The translations under genes and the position numbers were made by a program. The notes under the pieces were generated by a model that made no database searches, was not told where the DNA came from, and saw only the letters and a list, made by a program, of their open reading frames with translations. 34,732 nt of DNA from Syntrophaceae bacterium. GTDB lineage: Bacteria > Desulfobacterota > Syntrophia > Syntrophales > Smithellaceae. The stretch covers positions 1-34,732 of the forward strand of contig JANXZU010000009.1 of assembly GCA_025355345.1 (NCBI GenBank), in the 5' to 3' direction. Of this stretch, positions 23,106 to 32,238 are shown in pieces (position 1 is the stretch's first letter; the number at the start of each line of letters is the position of its first letter).

Positions 23106-24038
23106 ATGATAGTATTTAAAACAACAGAAGAAATAACAGAAGATTTTCGCGCATCGATTGTTACTATCGGCAATTTTGATGGGGTACATCTAAGCCACCG
23201 GCATATTTGCACCAAACTCGCGGGCGAGGCGAGAGATGCCGGTGCAAAATCCCTGGTGATCACTTTTGATCCTCATCCGAAAATGATTCTACATCCGGAT
23301 ATAAGACCTTTTTTTCTGATAACTACGCTGGAGGAAAAACTTAATCTATTGAAAGATTGTGGTATTGATGCGGTACTTATCATTCCTTTTTCACCCGATT
23401 ACGCCAAAACTACCGCAAGAGAGTTTGTCTATGAAACACTGGGTCGGAAGCTGGCAATAAAAAAAATTATTATCGGACATGACTACACGTTCGGACAGAA
23501 TAAAAAAGGTAACGACGCTTATTTGATTTCTGCAGGAAAGGAACTGGGATTTGACGTCGAGGTTATTAACGCCTTCAAGGTGGGAGAAGATATTGTCAGC
23601 AGCACGCGAATTCGCAATCTTATTCTACAAGGGAAGGTCGGGGAAGCGGCCAAGCATTTGGGCAGATGGTATAATGTTGCAGGCCCTGTTGTTACCGGGT
23701 TTGGGCGCGGGATTAAGCTTGGTTTTCCTACTGCCAATATAGAACCGGAAAAGGAATTGCTGCCGCCGGCTGGTATTTATGCCGCTTTTGTCGAGGTAGA
23801 GCAAAAACACTTTATGGCAGCGCTAAACATCGGCGAGAAACCAACCTTTGCTGATTATACTTTTACCTTTGAAGCTCACTTGCTTGATTTTGAGGGTGAT
23901 CTTCGAGGCAAAAGACTGAATACGGAGTTTATGGAGAAGTTGCGGGATATTATTAAATTTGATAGTCCCGAAATGTTGAAAAAACAGATTGCAGCGGACG
24001 TAAAACAAGTAAGGAAAATCCTACTCAAAAAAAATTAA
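23106..24038 (+). CDS. ribF: Bifunctional riboflavin kinase/FAD synthetase
   Basis: A 310-residue enzyme making FMN and FAD. The N-terminal nucleotidyltransferase domain has VTIGNFDGVHLSHRHI (about residues 20-35); the usual HxGH is HLSH here, a Gly-to-Ser change. ITFDPHPKMILHP, KIIIGHDYTFGQNKKG and VSSTRIRNLIL are also present. The C-terminal flavokinase domain has VTGFGRGIKLGFPTANI and LPPAGIYAAFVEV. Divergent from the tRNA-Leu gene. An AAAGG lies about 10 nt before the ATG. Separated from asd by 34 bp with a good binding site, so the two are likely cotranscribed. Confidence 0.95.
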   Translation: MIVFKTTEEITEDFRASIVTIGNFDGVHLSHRHICTKLAGEARDAGAKSLVITFDPHPKMILHPDIRPFFLITTLEEKLNLLKDCGIDAVLIIPFSPDYAKTTAREFVYETLGRKLAIKKIIIGHDYTFGQNKKGNDAYLISAGKELGFDVEVINAFKVGEDIVSSTRIRNLILQGKVGEAAKHLGRWYNVAGPVVTGFGRGIKLGFPTANIEPEKELLPPAGIYAAFVEVEQKHFMAALNIGEKPTFADYTFTFEAHLLDFEGDLRGKRLNTEFMEKLRDIIKFDSPEMLKKQIAADVKQVRKILLKKN

Positions 24039-24072
24039 AGCATACATAAAAATATTTGGAGGTTATGAAACA

Positions 24073-25155
24073 ATGTTAAAAATTGCTATTGTCGGCGCAA
24101 CCGGGATAGTCGGTCAGCAGGCGATTGTTAGTTTGATCGGGCACCCCTGGTTCAAAATAACAAAACTGGTGGCTTCGGAACGCTCGGCGGAAAAGAAATA
24201 TGTTGATGCACTGCGGGACGCTAACGGCTCTATACGCTGGTGGTGCCCTGAAGAATTGCCCGAGGATATCGCCAATATGGTTGTAGAAGAAGCGGCATCT
24301 TTTGATCCCACTTCGGTAGATATTATTTTTTCTACGATGGACACCGGACCCGCCAAAGAACTGGAGCCCAAATACGCCAAAACCACACCGGTTATCAGTA
24401 CAGCTTCGGCCTTTCGTTATGAGGATGATACCCCGATTCTTGTCGGCGGCGTGAATATGGATCATGCAGCCCTGCTTGCCGTACAGCAGAAAAACCGCGG
24501 CTGGAAGGGATTTATTTCGCCCAAATCCAATTGCACCATCGCCGGATTGGTTGTTTCTTTGAAGCCAATTATGGACGCTTTCGGTGTCAAACAGGTAATG
24601 ATGACTTCACTTCAAGCTATGTCCGGCGCGGGAAGAACTCCTGGTTTATCGGCCATGGATATGACTGAAAATATAGTTCCCTATATTCCCGGTGAAGAGC
24701 CCAAAGTGGAAACAGAGCCGCAGAAGATTTTAGGTAAATTTACCGGCAGCACCATTGAAAACGCTAAGTTCGGCATTACCGCGGCGTGCAACCGCGTACC
24801 GGTACTCGACGGTCATCTGGTGTGCGCGTTTGTGCAAACGGTAAAACCCTGTTCGCCGGAAGATGTCAAAAGAGTGATGATGAATTACGGCAAAGATTTT
24901 GCGGAACAGAAACTGCCCAGCTCCCCCGCGCACCTCATTAATGTTACCGATGATCCTTTCCGTCCTCAACCGAGAATGGACAGAGAAAAAGGCGGCGGTA
25001 TGACAGTCAGCGTTGGCCGTATCCGCAAAGACCCGATTATTGAAAACGGGATCAAATATGTTTGCCTGGCTCATAACACCAAGCTGGGCGCGGCCAAAGG
25101 CGCTCTGCAAACCGCGGAGTATCTGGTAAAGAATTATCTGAAACTGATTAAATAG
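24073..25155 (+). CDS. asd: Aspartate-semialdehyde dehydrogenase (archaeal/fungal-type subgroup)
   Basis: A 360-residue NADP-dependent enzyme that reduces aspartyl phosphate to the semialdehyde in the Lys/Met/Thr and peptidoglycan (diaminopimelate) pathways. It has the dinucleotide motif IVGATGIVGQ (residues 6-15), catalytic Cys154 in PKSNCTIAG, and VPVLDGHLVCAF with the acid-base His. Length and the MSGAGRTPGLSAMDM and GEEPKVETEPQKILG segments fit the archaeal/yeast-like subgroup rather than the E. coli type. GGAGG lies about 11 nt before the start. Ended by a strong terminator at 25171. Confidence 0.93.
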   Translation: MLKIAIVGATGIVGQQAIVSLIGHPWFKITKLVASERSAEKKYVDALRDANGSIRWWCPEELPEDIANMVVEEAASFDPTSVDIIFSTMDTGPAKELEPKYAKTTPVISTASAFRYEDDTPILVGGVNMDHAALLAVQQKNRGWKGFISPKSNCTIAGLVVSLKPIMDAFGVKQVMMTSLQAMSGAGRTPGLSAMDMTENIVPYIPGEEPKVETEPQKILGKFTGSTIENAKFGITAACNRVPVLDGHLVCAFVQTVKPCSPEDVKRVMMNYGKDFAEQKLPSSPAHLINVTDDPFRPQPRMDREKGGGMTVSVGRIRKDPIIENGIKYVCLAHNTKLGAAKGALQTAEYLVKNYLKLIK

Positions 25156-25170
25156 TTTGTTCCTAGACGC

Positions 25171-25201
25171 CCGGCCTTCTTTTTCGAAGGCCGGTTTTTT
25201 C
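25171..25201 (+). terminator. Terminator after ribF-asd
   Basis: CCGGCCTTC (25171-25179) and GAAGGCCGG (25186-25194) form a 9-bp perfect stem with a TTTTTC-type loop, followed by six T and then CTT. Confidence 0.92.
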
Positions 25202-25322
25202 TTAATCACATTAGGCCTGGACAAGTAATATCTTTTTAGAAGATAACAGCCATCGGTAATCTTCGCAGATTGCGGCAAGGCCACATTCACAGGAAGTGAC
25301 GTTTGTTAAAAGAGAATCAAGT

Positions 25323-27182
25323 TTACTTTGCCGCACGAAGATCGAAGACATATTCAATTTCATCGTCGTTTTCCATGACTGCAGGCTTTATCTCCACCGA
25401 CTCGAAAACTTTCCCCATATGTTTATTCTGAGGCATAGTGACAGCGTAAAGCTCCTTTATTCCACGTACACGAGCGATCGTTAACAGATAATTGAGCATA
25501 AATTTAGCAATACCCATCCCCTGGAATTCATCATCCACGACAAAGGCCATCTCGTGCTGATCACGCTCCTTATCCAAAGCATATCTAGCCTCAGCAATGA
25601 TCTTCTCATTGCCCTTATTCTGAATCGTACCAACAATGGATAGGGTTGCATCGTAATCGATGTTGACATAAGGTTGCATCTTGTTGTGGGGCATTACTTT
25701 AATCGGCGAAAAATATCGCATATACTTTGATTCGTCAGAAAAACCATAGAATAGACGCCGCATCATATCCTCATCAGAGGGTTTGATGGGTCGAAATTTA
25801 ATTTCCTGGTTATTGGCAAATGTTTTTACTGTTTCCAGGGCATAAGGATAATCTGCGGCATACTTGGACACGTAGATCTGGTCTTTATAAATTAACCCCG
25901 CTTCTTTAGCCTGTCGAATCAGAGCATCCCGATGGTCGGGGTGGGCAATGTCAATTATGGAGAGCGTCCTTTCTCTGATGGACTTTCCCGCAATATTGGC
26001 TATTCCGAATTCCGTAACAATATAACGTGTAGTTCCCAGAGTAGAGCGAACCTCATGGCGGTTTTTGTGAGAAATAACGATGTTGCTGTTGCCCTCATTA
26101 TCCAAGGATCTGACTGCTACAATCGATTTCCCATCTCTGGACAATGTTGCGGCCGTGGAAAAATTCAGTTTCCCTTCGAATCCGGGCATAAAATAATCAC
26201 CGGGATTCAAGACGACTGTGTTACCCGTGATATCGACGCTGCGGGCGTTGATAATGCTCACGAGACGCGGTATAGTCGGCAGGAATGCCTGGTAACTGGC
26301 GCGGAAGAGAGGAACAAAATCGAAGAAGGGATTTTTGTTGACGTACTCGTAAAGTTTTGCTGATCCGAAGCAGGAACTCGTCATTATGATTCCCTGATGT
26401 TCAATACCGCGACTCAGGGCAAGGGCACCGGATTCAATCAGGTCGATGACCCAATCAGATACGGTATGGGAGCATATGCGAATGTTTTTTTTCGTCTTCA
26501 GATGATTGGCGATGGCGCTGTAAACACTCCCGAAATGGATGGCAATGGTCGAATCGTCTTCAATAATATTGGCAACATGCCAGCCAATGCGATCAGTAAT
26601 CTCGTCATGGTTAACGATATCTATGCCCAGGAGAGGTTGATCACTTTCGGTGAAATAGTCGAATTGATTGATGTGAACGGATGTATACCCATTGGTGATG
26701 GGAACATTGGGGTTAATCTCCGCAACCGAAATGGGCGCGTTTTTGATCACCAGATCAGCAACGTCGGCAACAATCCCCAGATTCATAAATCCTTTACTGT
26801 CCGGCGGAGATGTCTGGATGATCGCAACTTTTACATCCAGAGAATCGGAATGAAACAGATAAGGAATTTCGGCAAAATTTGACGGGATGAAGTCCACTTT
26901 CCCTTCCTGCATATCATGAGCGATGGCCTCACCGACATTGAATGTTTTCCAGCGGTATTTGTGCGGGTCGATGTCCGTCGACAGAAATCGCCTTTCCGGA
27001 ATGACAAGCTGGATTATCTCCAGATCGTAAAGATTGGGATGCTCGGATTCCATGATCATGGAGATCGTCTTCATCGGCGTTGTTGGTCCGCTGGAGATGA
27101 ATATCCGATCACCAGGTCGGATCAGGTTAAAAAGCGATTCATATGATATTTTTTGACAACGCTTATTACTTGCTGCCGCCAT
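25323..27182 (-). CDS. Acetyl-CoA hydrolase/CoA-transferase family protein fused to a GNAT domain
   Basis: A 619-residue fusion. Residues about 1-440 are the acetyl-CoA hydrolase/4-hydroxybutyrate CoA-transferase type (DRIFISSGPTTPMKT at the start; GKLNFSTAATLSRDGKSIVA; YIVTEFGIANIAGKSIRERT near the end of the domain). From about 461 a GNAT acetyltransferase begins (IKFRPIKPSDEDMMRRLFYG) with MAFVVDDEFQGMGIAKFMLN as the acetyl-CoA site. At position 239, where family members have the catalytic Glu within an HTE-type motif (IHTEM), this protein reads ICSHTVSDW, so a His appears to replace it. Clear GGGAGG upstream. CoA transfer may therefore be lost or altered, and a regulatory acylation role is possible. 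Confidence 0.88.
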   Translation of the reverse strand: MAAASNKRCQKISYESLFNLIRPGDRIFISSGPTTPMKTISMIMESEHPNLYDLEIIQLVIPERRFLSTDIDPHKYRWKTFNVGEAIAHDMQEGKVDFIPSNFAEIPYLFHSDSLDVKVAIIQTSPPDSKGFMNLGIVADVADLVIKNAPISVAEINPNVPITNGYTSVHINQFDYFTESDQPLLGIDIVNHDEITDRIGWHVANIIEDDSTIAIHFGSVYSAIANHLKTKKNIRICSHTVSDWVIDLIESGALALSRGIEHQGIIMTSSCFGSAKLYEYVNKNPFFDFVPLFRASYQAFLPTIPRLVSIINARSVDITGNTVVLNPGDYFMPGFEGKLNFSTAATLSRDGKSIVAVRSLDNEGNSNIVISHKNRHEVRSTLGTTRYIVTEFGIANIAGKSIRERTLSIIDIAHPDHRDALIRQAKEAGLIYKDQIYVSKYAADYPYALETVKTFANNQEIKFRPIKPSDEDMMRRLFYGFSDESKYMRYFSPIKVMPHNKMQPYVNIDYDATLSIVGTIQNKGNEKIIAEARYALDKERDQHEMAFVVDDEFQGMGIAKFMLNYLLTIARVRGIKELYAVTMPQNKHMGKVFESVEIKPAVMENDDEIEYVFDLRAAK

Positions 27183-27313
27183 GACGTGACCTCCCTTTCG
27201 GGGCGTGATTCGTCTTTTGTAATGGAAACTTATTTACTGTTGTTAAAGTATAGAGAACGCCCCAATAAATGTCAATTTAATTCTACAACTACCCAAAATC
27301 ACCTCAAATCATC

Positions 27314-27342
27314 TTGACACGCAAAGTCATTCTCCATATACT
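27314..27342 (+). promoter_or_regulatory. Promoter of the MuiA-like gene
   Basis: TTGACA at 27314-27319 and TATACT at 27337-27342 are 17 bp apart. An AAAGGAG at 27397-27403 lies 7 nt before the ATG at 27411. Confidence 0.75.
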
Positions 27343-27410
27343 CCAATAGGTAAAATATATATATACATTATCAATAAATAATCTATCTTTGTCGTTAAAG
27401 GAGCATGACC

Positions 27411-29072
27411 ATGAAAATTACGAGTTTTGTTTCCATACTGGCGTTTCTTTTGCTTCCTAATCTTTCCTTTTCCGCAGAGCTCAAACAGATAGTTGCCCCT
27501 TCAAAGATTACTGCAGTAACAGTTTACGCAGACCGGGCACTTACCTCCCGCAGTGCTACAATGCCTCTCAAAACAGGCAGCTATCTGATCTCTTTTAAAA
27601 ATCTCCCCGTACTGATCCAGGATGATTCAATCCGCGTGGAAGGTAAGGGAAGCGCCAAAGCAACAATTGTGGGACTTGAGATTAAACGTGTCTTTCTTGA
27701 ACAAAGCGGCGAAAAACGAGTGAATGAACTTGACGAGGAAATTAGAGGTTTGGAGAAGCGCTCGGGCGCGCTGGATGCCCGGAAGACCGGACTGACATCA
27801 CAAAAAGCATTTCTTGAATCTATACGTGTTGCCTGGGGAGATAGGATATCTAAGGAGCTGGCAATTGGACGTCCCACTTCGGCTGAATTGTCGGATGCCG
27901 CAAGTTTTGTCAGTACATCGGTTACCAAGGTTGAGGAACTTATCCGCGAGGCAGATGCTGAAAAGAAAATTATCAAAGATAAGATCGACGCACTGCACCG
28001 TCAACGTGATGAATCAACAGGTTCGCTACGGAAAGAAGCCAAAACAGTCGAGGTTGTAGTTGAGATAACCCGTGAAGGTAACCTGACGCTTGATCTTGCG
28101 ACCGTAATTGGCCAGGCCGGGTGGCAGCCTTCCTACGATGTTCGTCTGGCGGCGGATACCAAAACAGCCCAGCTGACGTTTCGGGCAATGTTACGCCAGC
28201 AAACAGGAGAGGACTGGAAAAATATTGACCTGACCCTTTCTACGGCGCGCCCAGCAACCGGTGGCGCTCCGCCTGAACTCTACCCATGGCACATATCATT
28301 TTTCCGGCCACAGCCACCAATGGCGGCACCGATGATGATGTCCTCGCGGATGCCGGAGAGTGCTAAAAAATCGGCCAGAATGAAGGCTGAAAGCTTTAAG
28401 TCTGATGACTCTTTTGAGGAAGAAGCCCCTGCATCCTTTGCTACAGCGCAGCCAAGTGAAGAACATTCCTCCGTCTCCTTTCACATACCCCGACCACTTG
28501 ATATCCCATCTGACGGCACTCAGCACGGTACGGTTGTTGCAATTGAGCAGCTTCCGGTCAGTATAGAATTTCTGGCGATTCCGAAACTATCCCCCTACGT
28601 GTTTCTAAAATCGGAAATCATTAATCGCGCCGCTTACCAGCTTCTACCGGGCAAGGTCAATACATTTTCGGGTAACACCTATATCGGCAGTTCACAGCTG
28701 AAAAAAGTAGCGGCCGGAGAAAAATTTGATCTGTTCTTCGGGACTGACGATCAGATAACCGTCAAACGTGAAGAGCTTAAGCAGCAAAAGGAAGCTGGAA
28801 TTTTGAGTAAAAACAGAGTCAGTTATCGTTATAGCATTGAGCTTAACAACTTCCGCAAGGAACCGCTTACGATCACCCTGCGAGACCAGGTGCCGGTACC
28901 AGCCGATGAAGAAATTAAGGTTTCTCTCGATGAACCGTCCGTCAAACCCGATGAAGTCAAAAGTGATGGTACAGTCACCTGGAAGACGCCACTTAAAGCG
29001 GGAGAAAAAAAGGAACTGACTTTTGGCATTGTCGTGGAATATCCAAAGGACAGGGAAATTACCGGACTATGA
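27411..29072 (+). CDS. Exported MuiA-family protein (DUF4140/DUF4139)
   Basis: About 553 residues. Start at 27411 is preferred to the in-frame ATG at 27405 because AAAGGAG is 7 nt from the former but only 1 nt from the latter. Residues 1-21 form a signal peptide (FVSILAFLLLPNLSFSAE). An N-terminal beta domain (KITAVTVYADRALTSRSATM, DUF4140) is followed by a long Lys/Glu/Arg coiled coil at about 85-205. The C-terminal DUF4139 beta domain contains AGWQPSYDVRLAAD and RQQTGEDWKNIDLTLSTARP, with a low-complexity linker rich in Met, Pro, Ser and Glu. MuiA was named as a mucoidy inhibitor; molecular function is unknown. Single gene with its own promoter. Confidence 0.85.
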   Translation: MKITSFVSILAFLLLPNLSFSAELKQIVAPSKITAVTVYADRALTSRSATMPLKTGSYLISFKNLPVLIQDDSIRVEGKGSAKATIVGLEIKRVFLEQSGEKRVNELDEEIRGLEKRSGALDARKTGLTSQKAFLESIRVAWGDRISKELAIGRPTSAELSDAASFVSTSVTKVEELIREADAEKKIIKDKIDALHRQRDESTGSLRKEAKTVEVVVEITREGNLTLDLATVIGQAGWQPSYDVRLAADTKTAQLTFRAMLRQQTGEDWKNIDLTLSTARPATGGAPPELYPWHISFFRPQPPMAAPMMMSSRMPESAKKSARMKAESFKSDDSFEEEAPASFATAQPSEEHSSVSFHIPRPLDIPSDGTQHGTVVAIEQLPVSIEFLAIPKLSPYVFLKSEIINRAAYQLLPGKVNTFSGNTYIGSSQLKKVAAGEKFDLFFGTDDQITVKREELKQQKEAGILSKNRVSYRYSIELNNFRKEPLTITLRDQVPVPADEEIKVSLDEPSVKPDEVKSDGTVTWKTPLKAGEKKELTFGIVVEYPKDREITGL

Positions 29073-29100
29073 ACTAAGAATAATGGCAGTGCAAAATTTG

Positions 29101-30102
29101 TTAGCGTTGTGCCAGATCACGGAAGGCGATCATATTGCGCAAAGTGTTCGCCTCCAGCACTGCTCTTATAATTGCTCTGGTCATGCAATCGGCCGCCGCC
29201 CTGCCCACTTCAATTAAAGCCATTGCTTTGGGCGCGGCAAAAAAACCCGGTGTATCGGGCAAGTCTTTTTTGTTTGTCGCCATACAGAAAATCGTATCAC
29301 CATCGAACATTGTGTGCGATGGCCGAATTGCCCGCGCCATACCGTCATGAGCCATCTGGGCGACTTTCTGCGCCTGAGCTTTAGTCAGAACAGCATCGGT
29401 GGCTACAATACCGATTGTTGTGTTGCGGCTTGCTTCCGCTTTCGGAGGCACAGGCATTATTACCGATCTTTTCCCCTGCTCACCGAATTCACCGCCTACC
29501 TCCATCCTGATTTCCCAGGGCTTTCCCGTTGCCGGATCAATTACCGTTCCTAAAGAGTTCACGGCAACCATTGCTGCCACCGTTAATCCCGAAGACAGAA
29601 CTTCGCTGGCGGTTCCCAGGCCACCTTTGATGCCACCCGATAAAGCACCAGTGCCCGCCCCCACACATCCCGGCAAAAACGCATTGACGCCGGCGTTTTC
29701 ACAAGCCTTAGTTCCCCAGCAAGCTTCAATCGGCGGTATATATATTTCGCCTCTGCCCAAATCAAACAATGCCGCAGCGGGCACTATCGGCGCCACATTG
29801 CCGGCTTCTAAAGGGAAACCACAACCATTTTTAGAAAGCCAGCGCACAACACCATCGGCCGCGGAAAGGCCGTAAACTGAACCTCCGGTAAGAACAATCG
29901 CCTGAACTTTTTCCACCAGATTAATCGGTGCCAGCAGATCCGTCTCACGCGTTCCCGGCGCGGAACCACTCACATCAAAACCGGCAGTTGCCCCCTCTGG
30001 ACAGATGGCAACGCTGACACCGCAAGCTGCCCCGATATCAGTATAGTGGCCAACCATTAAGCCTTCTACATCTACAAGCGAATTATTTTTTCCACTCGTC
30101 AT
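29101..30102 (-). CDS. P1-family (DmpA/S58-like) self-processing aminopeptidase
   Basis: About 333 residues. ATG 30102 is favoured by GGAG 10 nt upstream; the ATG at 30111 has only 1 nt spacing. Ntn-hydrolase-type family that cleaves itself and then acts as an aminopeptidase or amidase. Landmarks are VEGLMVGHYTD at the N-terminus, VLTGGSVYGLSAADGV, GCVGAGTGALSGGIKGGLGTA, and RNTTIGIVATDA, where Thr228 after Asn is the predicted cleavage site and nucleophile. HDGMARAIRPSHTMFDGD follows. Lacks a signal peptide, so probably cytoplasmic. It is convergent with the MuiA gene and probably downstream of the amidohydrolase on the same strand. Confidence 0.85.
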   Translation of the reverse strand: MTSGKNNSLVDVEGLMVGHYTDIGAACGVSVAICPEGATAGFDVSGSAPGTRETDLLAPINLVEKVQAIVLTGGSVYGLSAADGVVRWLSKNGCGFPLEAGNVAPIVPAAALFDLGRGEIYIPPIEACWGTKACENAGVNAFLPGCVGAGTGALSGGIKGGLGTASEVLSSGLTVAAMVAVNSLGTVIDPATGKPWEIRMEVGGEFGEQGKRSVIMPVPPKAEASRNTTIGIVATDAVLTKAQAQKVAQMAHDGMARAIRPSHTMFDGDTIFCMATNKKDLPDTPGFFAAPKAMALIEVGRAAADCMTRAIIRAVLEANTLRNMIAFRDLAQR

Positions 30103-30164
30103 TTTCTTCATACTCCATATAAAGTAAACTTATGCCAAGTTGCTTTCTTCATTTTACGCCCCTT

Positions 30165-31712
30165 TTACTGGTTGAAAGAATAAACATTTCCTTCTTTGAT
30201 AACCATTTGCGGCCTGCGGCAGGCTTCAATTTTCTCCAAAGGGTTTTCCTTCAGCACAACAATATCGGCATACTTGCCCTTTTCGATTGTGCCGATTTTA
30301 TCCGACATTTTCAGAATTGCCGCGTTGTTGATTGTAGCGCACTGCAACACTTCTTTATTGGAAAATCCGATTCTGTTTAGCATTTCCATCTCCCGCAATA
30401 ACGACCCATGATATACTAACGGAACCCCGGAATCAGTGCCACAACCAATGACCACACCCGCATCTTTCATTTTTAATATATTTTTTGGTCCGCGTAACAG
30501 AATGTTAAAATAGATATCCGGCTTGGCCATATATTTACCGTTCTTATACATATTTTCACAGCCGTATTTCTTAAAGTTACGGAGAGCTTCTACATTCCTT
30601 TTATGAATCGAGGGATCAACAAAATCATTTAAAGATGATTGCAGATACCGACGCCGGACAGCCATTTCATTTTTGATGAAATCAGTACGAAATTCTTTGG
30701 GTAGTTCACTATATGCTTCTTCAGAGGCCATCATTTGCGCGACAGTCATTGTAGGCACAATAGCGATATTTTTTTTAGCCATCACGGAAACTTCCTTATC
30801 CGTGAGATCAGCATCGGCAATAGTATGTTCCATGGAATTGATGCCGTAATGCAATGCGCGGTCAAATCCGAATTTGCTGTGTATATGACCGGCAATAGCC
30901 ATATTATTCTCCTGCGCAAATTCAAAGATGACCTTCAATTGCTCGTCTGTATATACCGGTATTGCGGATTTGCCGCACAGCAATGATTTATTATCCATAG
31001 TCAATTTGATAAAAGACGCGCCACCTTTGATGTTTGCTTTCATTTTTTCTTTCAGCTCCGCGGTATCTTTAAACCATAAATTCGGATTACCGCTAAACGC
31101 CATCGCCAGTCCGGCAAAAATGCTGACATCATTAAGGTTAACATCTGGATGACTCCCGTAAATATTCGTGATGGAGTTGCAATAGACAACTCTTGGCCCT
31201 GCCAATTCTTTTTTTTCAATCAGTTCCAAATTATGATGAAGCAACCCCGGCATTGCTCCCATATCACGGATTGTAGTTATGCCGGAAGTCAGTTGCTGAA
31301 CATAATTTTGCTTAATCTGCTTAGCTGTTGTCAGGACGCCAAAAAGACTAAGTGAAGCTTCGGAGGAAAATGTGGAGTGACAATGAGCGTCAATCAACCC
31401 CGGAATCAGATATGAATTTTTCATGTCTAGAACCAGAGCGCCTTCGCTTACAGAAGGAATTTTGCCGGAAATGCTTTCAATCAAACCGCGGCGGATCGTA
31501 ATTGTTCTGCCTCTACTGATAACACCATTCTTTACATCAATAATGTTACAATTCATCAGCTCCAATGCCTTCCCTTCTTCAGCACCGAAACTCTCATTCT
31601 TGCTTAATACCTCGCAGCCGGCTATACTGGGAATTGCCAGATATAATGCAGAAGCAGCAGCCGTTTGCACGAGCTGCCTTCGAGTTATTAATGAATGATT
31701 TTTTTTGTTCAT
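30165..31712 (-). CDS. Tat-exported amidohydrolase lipoprotein (imidazolonepropionase/prolidase-like)
   Basis: A 515-residue metal-dependent amidohydrolase. The N-terminus has a twin-arginine motif (TRRQLVQTA, Arg11-12), a hydrophobic stretch, and a lipobox-like SIAGC with Cys33, so it is probably exported folded and lipid-anchored. The catalytic core has LIPGLIDAHCHSTFS (metal-binding His110 and His112), GASFIKLTMD (likely carboxylated-Lys strand), GHIHSKFG, SMEHTIADADL and GCGTDSGVPLVYHG with the catalytic Asp. Such enzymes act on cyclic amides or Xaa-Pro-like peptides; the substrate is open. GGGAGG lies 10 nt before the ATG. Its proximity to a P1-type peptidase hints at peptide turnover. 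Confidence 0.85.
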   Translation of the reverse strand: MNKKNHSLITRRQLVQTAAASALYLAIPSIAGCEVLSKNESFGAEEGKALELMNCNIIDVKNGVISRGRTITIRRGLIESISGKIPSVSEGALVLDMKNSYLIPGLIDAHCHSTFSSEASLSLFGVLTTAKQIKQNYVQQLTSGITTIRDMGAMPGLLHHNLELIEKKELAGPRVVYCNSITNIYGSHPDVNLNDVSIFAGLAMAFSGNPNLWFKDTAELKEKMKANIKGGASFIKLTMDNKSLLCGKSAIPVYTDEQLKVIFEFAQENNMAIAGHIHSKFGFDRALHYGINSMEHTIADADLTDKEVSVMAKKNIAIVPTMTVAQMMASEEAYSELPKEFRTDFIKNEMAVRRRYLQSSLNDFVDPSIHKRNVEALRNFKKYGCENMYKNGKYMAKPDIYFNILLRGPKNILKMKDAGVVIGCGTDSGVPLVYHGSLLREMEMLNRIGFSNKEVLQCATINNAAILKMSDKIGTIEKGKYADIVVLKENPLEKIEACRRPQMVIKEGNVYSFNQ

Positions 31713-31988
31713 AATCTACTTACCTCCCTGCGGGGAATTGTTATCTAATGTATACGGAAAGCATAGAAGATTGCAACCATAAACTCCGAAAGCTTTTTGT
31801 GGTAACCGGAACAAGAATAACTAATATAAATATCTGGTTAATAAAACAACATGATAATTACGGAAACCACATAACAGGCTTTGAAAATGTTTTCCGCAAC
31901 AAGTTGTGATTTATGATACGCATGCTGGATCAGTATAGCTCAGCCATCTAATTTTAATGCTTCACAGATGTCCAGGCGTAACGCTATT
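31713..31988. other. Spacer upstream of the amidohydrolase, weak promoter only
   Basis: On the minus strand a TTGCAA (31776-31771) and TATACA (31754-31749) with 16-bp spacing could be the amidohydrolase promoter, though both boxes are imperfect. No other coding or structured feature is seen before the repeat at 31989. Confidence 0.35.
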
Positions 31989-32163
31989 GTGCCCCCATGG
32001 TGACCCTATAGTGGTCTTCAGGGCATTCAGGTTATGCACTTTGCTATAGTCCCACGTCGTTTCGCTCCGGGATAGTTCGTCCAGCAAATTTCAGTCGCAG
32101 ATGACCTTCAGGTTATGTGCTACGCTTCTGAAACTTGGGACTCACTAAATTGGAGTTTCACAA
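31989..32163 (-). repeat. Structured repeat family, copy 5
   Basis: On the minus strand it begins TGTGAAACTCCAATT (from 32163), then TAGTGAGTCCC and a 10-bp stem CAAGTTTCAG / CTGAAATTTG (32128-32137 with 32085-32094; one G-T wobble). The 33-nt loop contains AACCTGAAGGTCATCTGCG. It then has the GGACGAACTATCCCGGAGCG block and ends with GGTCACCATGGGGGCAC. The CCAATT hairpin unit is shortened compared with 9029-9060. Confidence 0.75.
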
Positions 32164-32168
32164 ATAGC

Positions 32169-32196
32169 AAAGGCGGCAGTGATTACTGCCGCCTTT
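32169..32196. terminator. Perfect hairpin between the repeat and the small membrane-protein gene
   Basis: AAAGGCGGCAGT (32169-32180) and ACTGCCGCCTTT (32185-32196) make a 12-bp perfect stem with a GATT loop. It lies about 40 bp past the stop codon of the minus-strand gene at 32239. The T-run is short on both strands, so strength is uncertain. Confidence 0.6.
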
Positions 32197-32238
32197 ATAT
32201 CAAATATTGTTAGAATAGATTAAAATTAAGGTGTCAGG

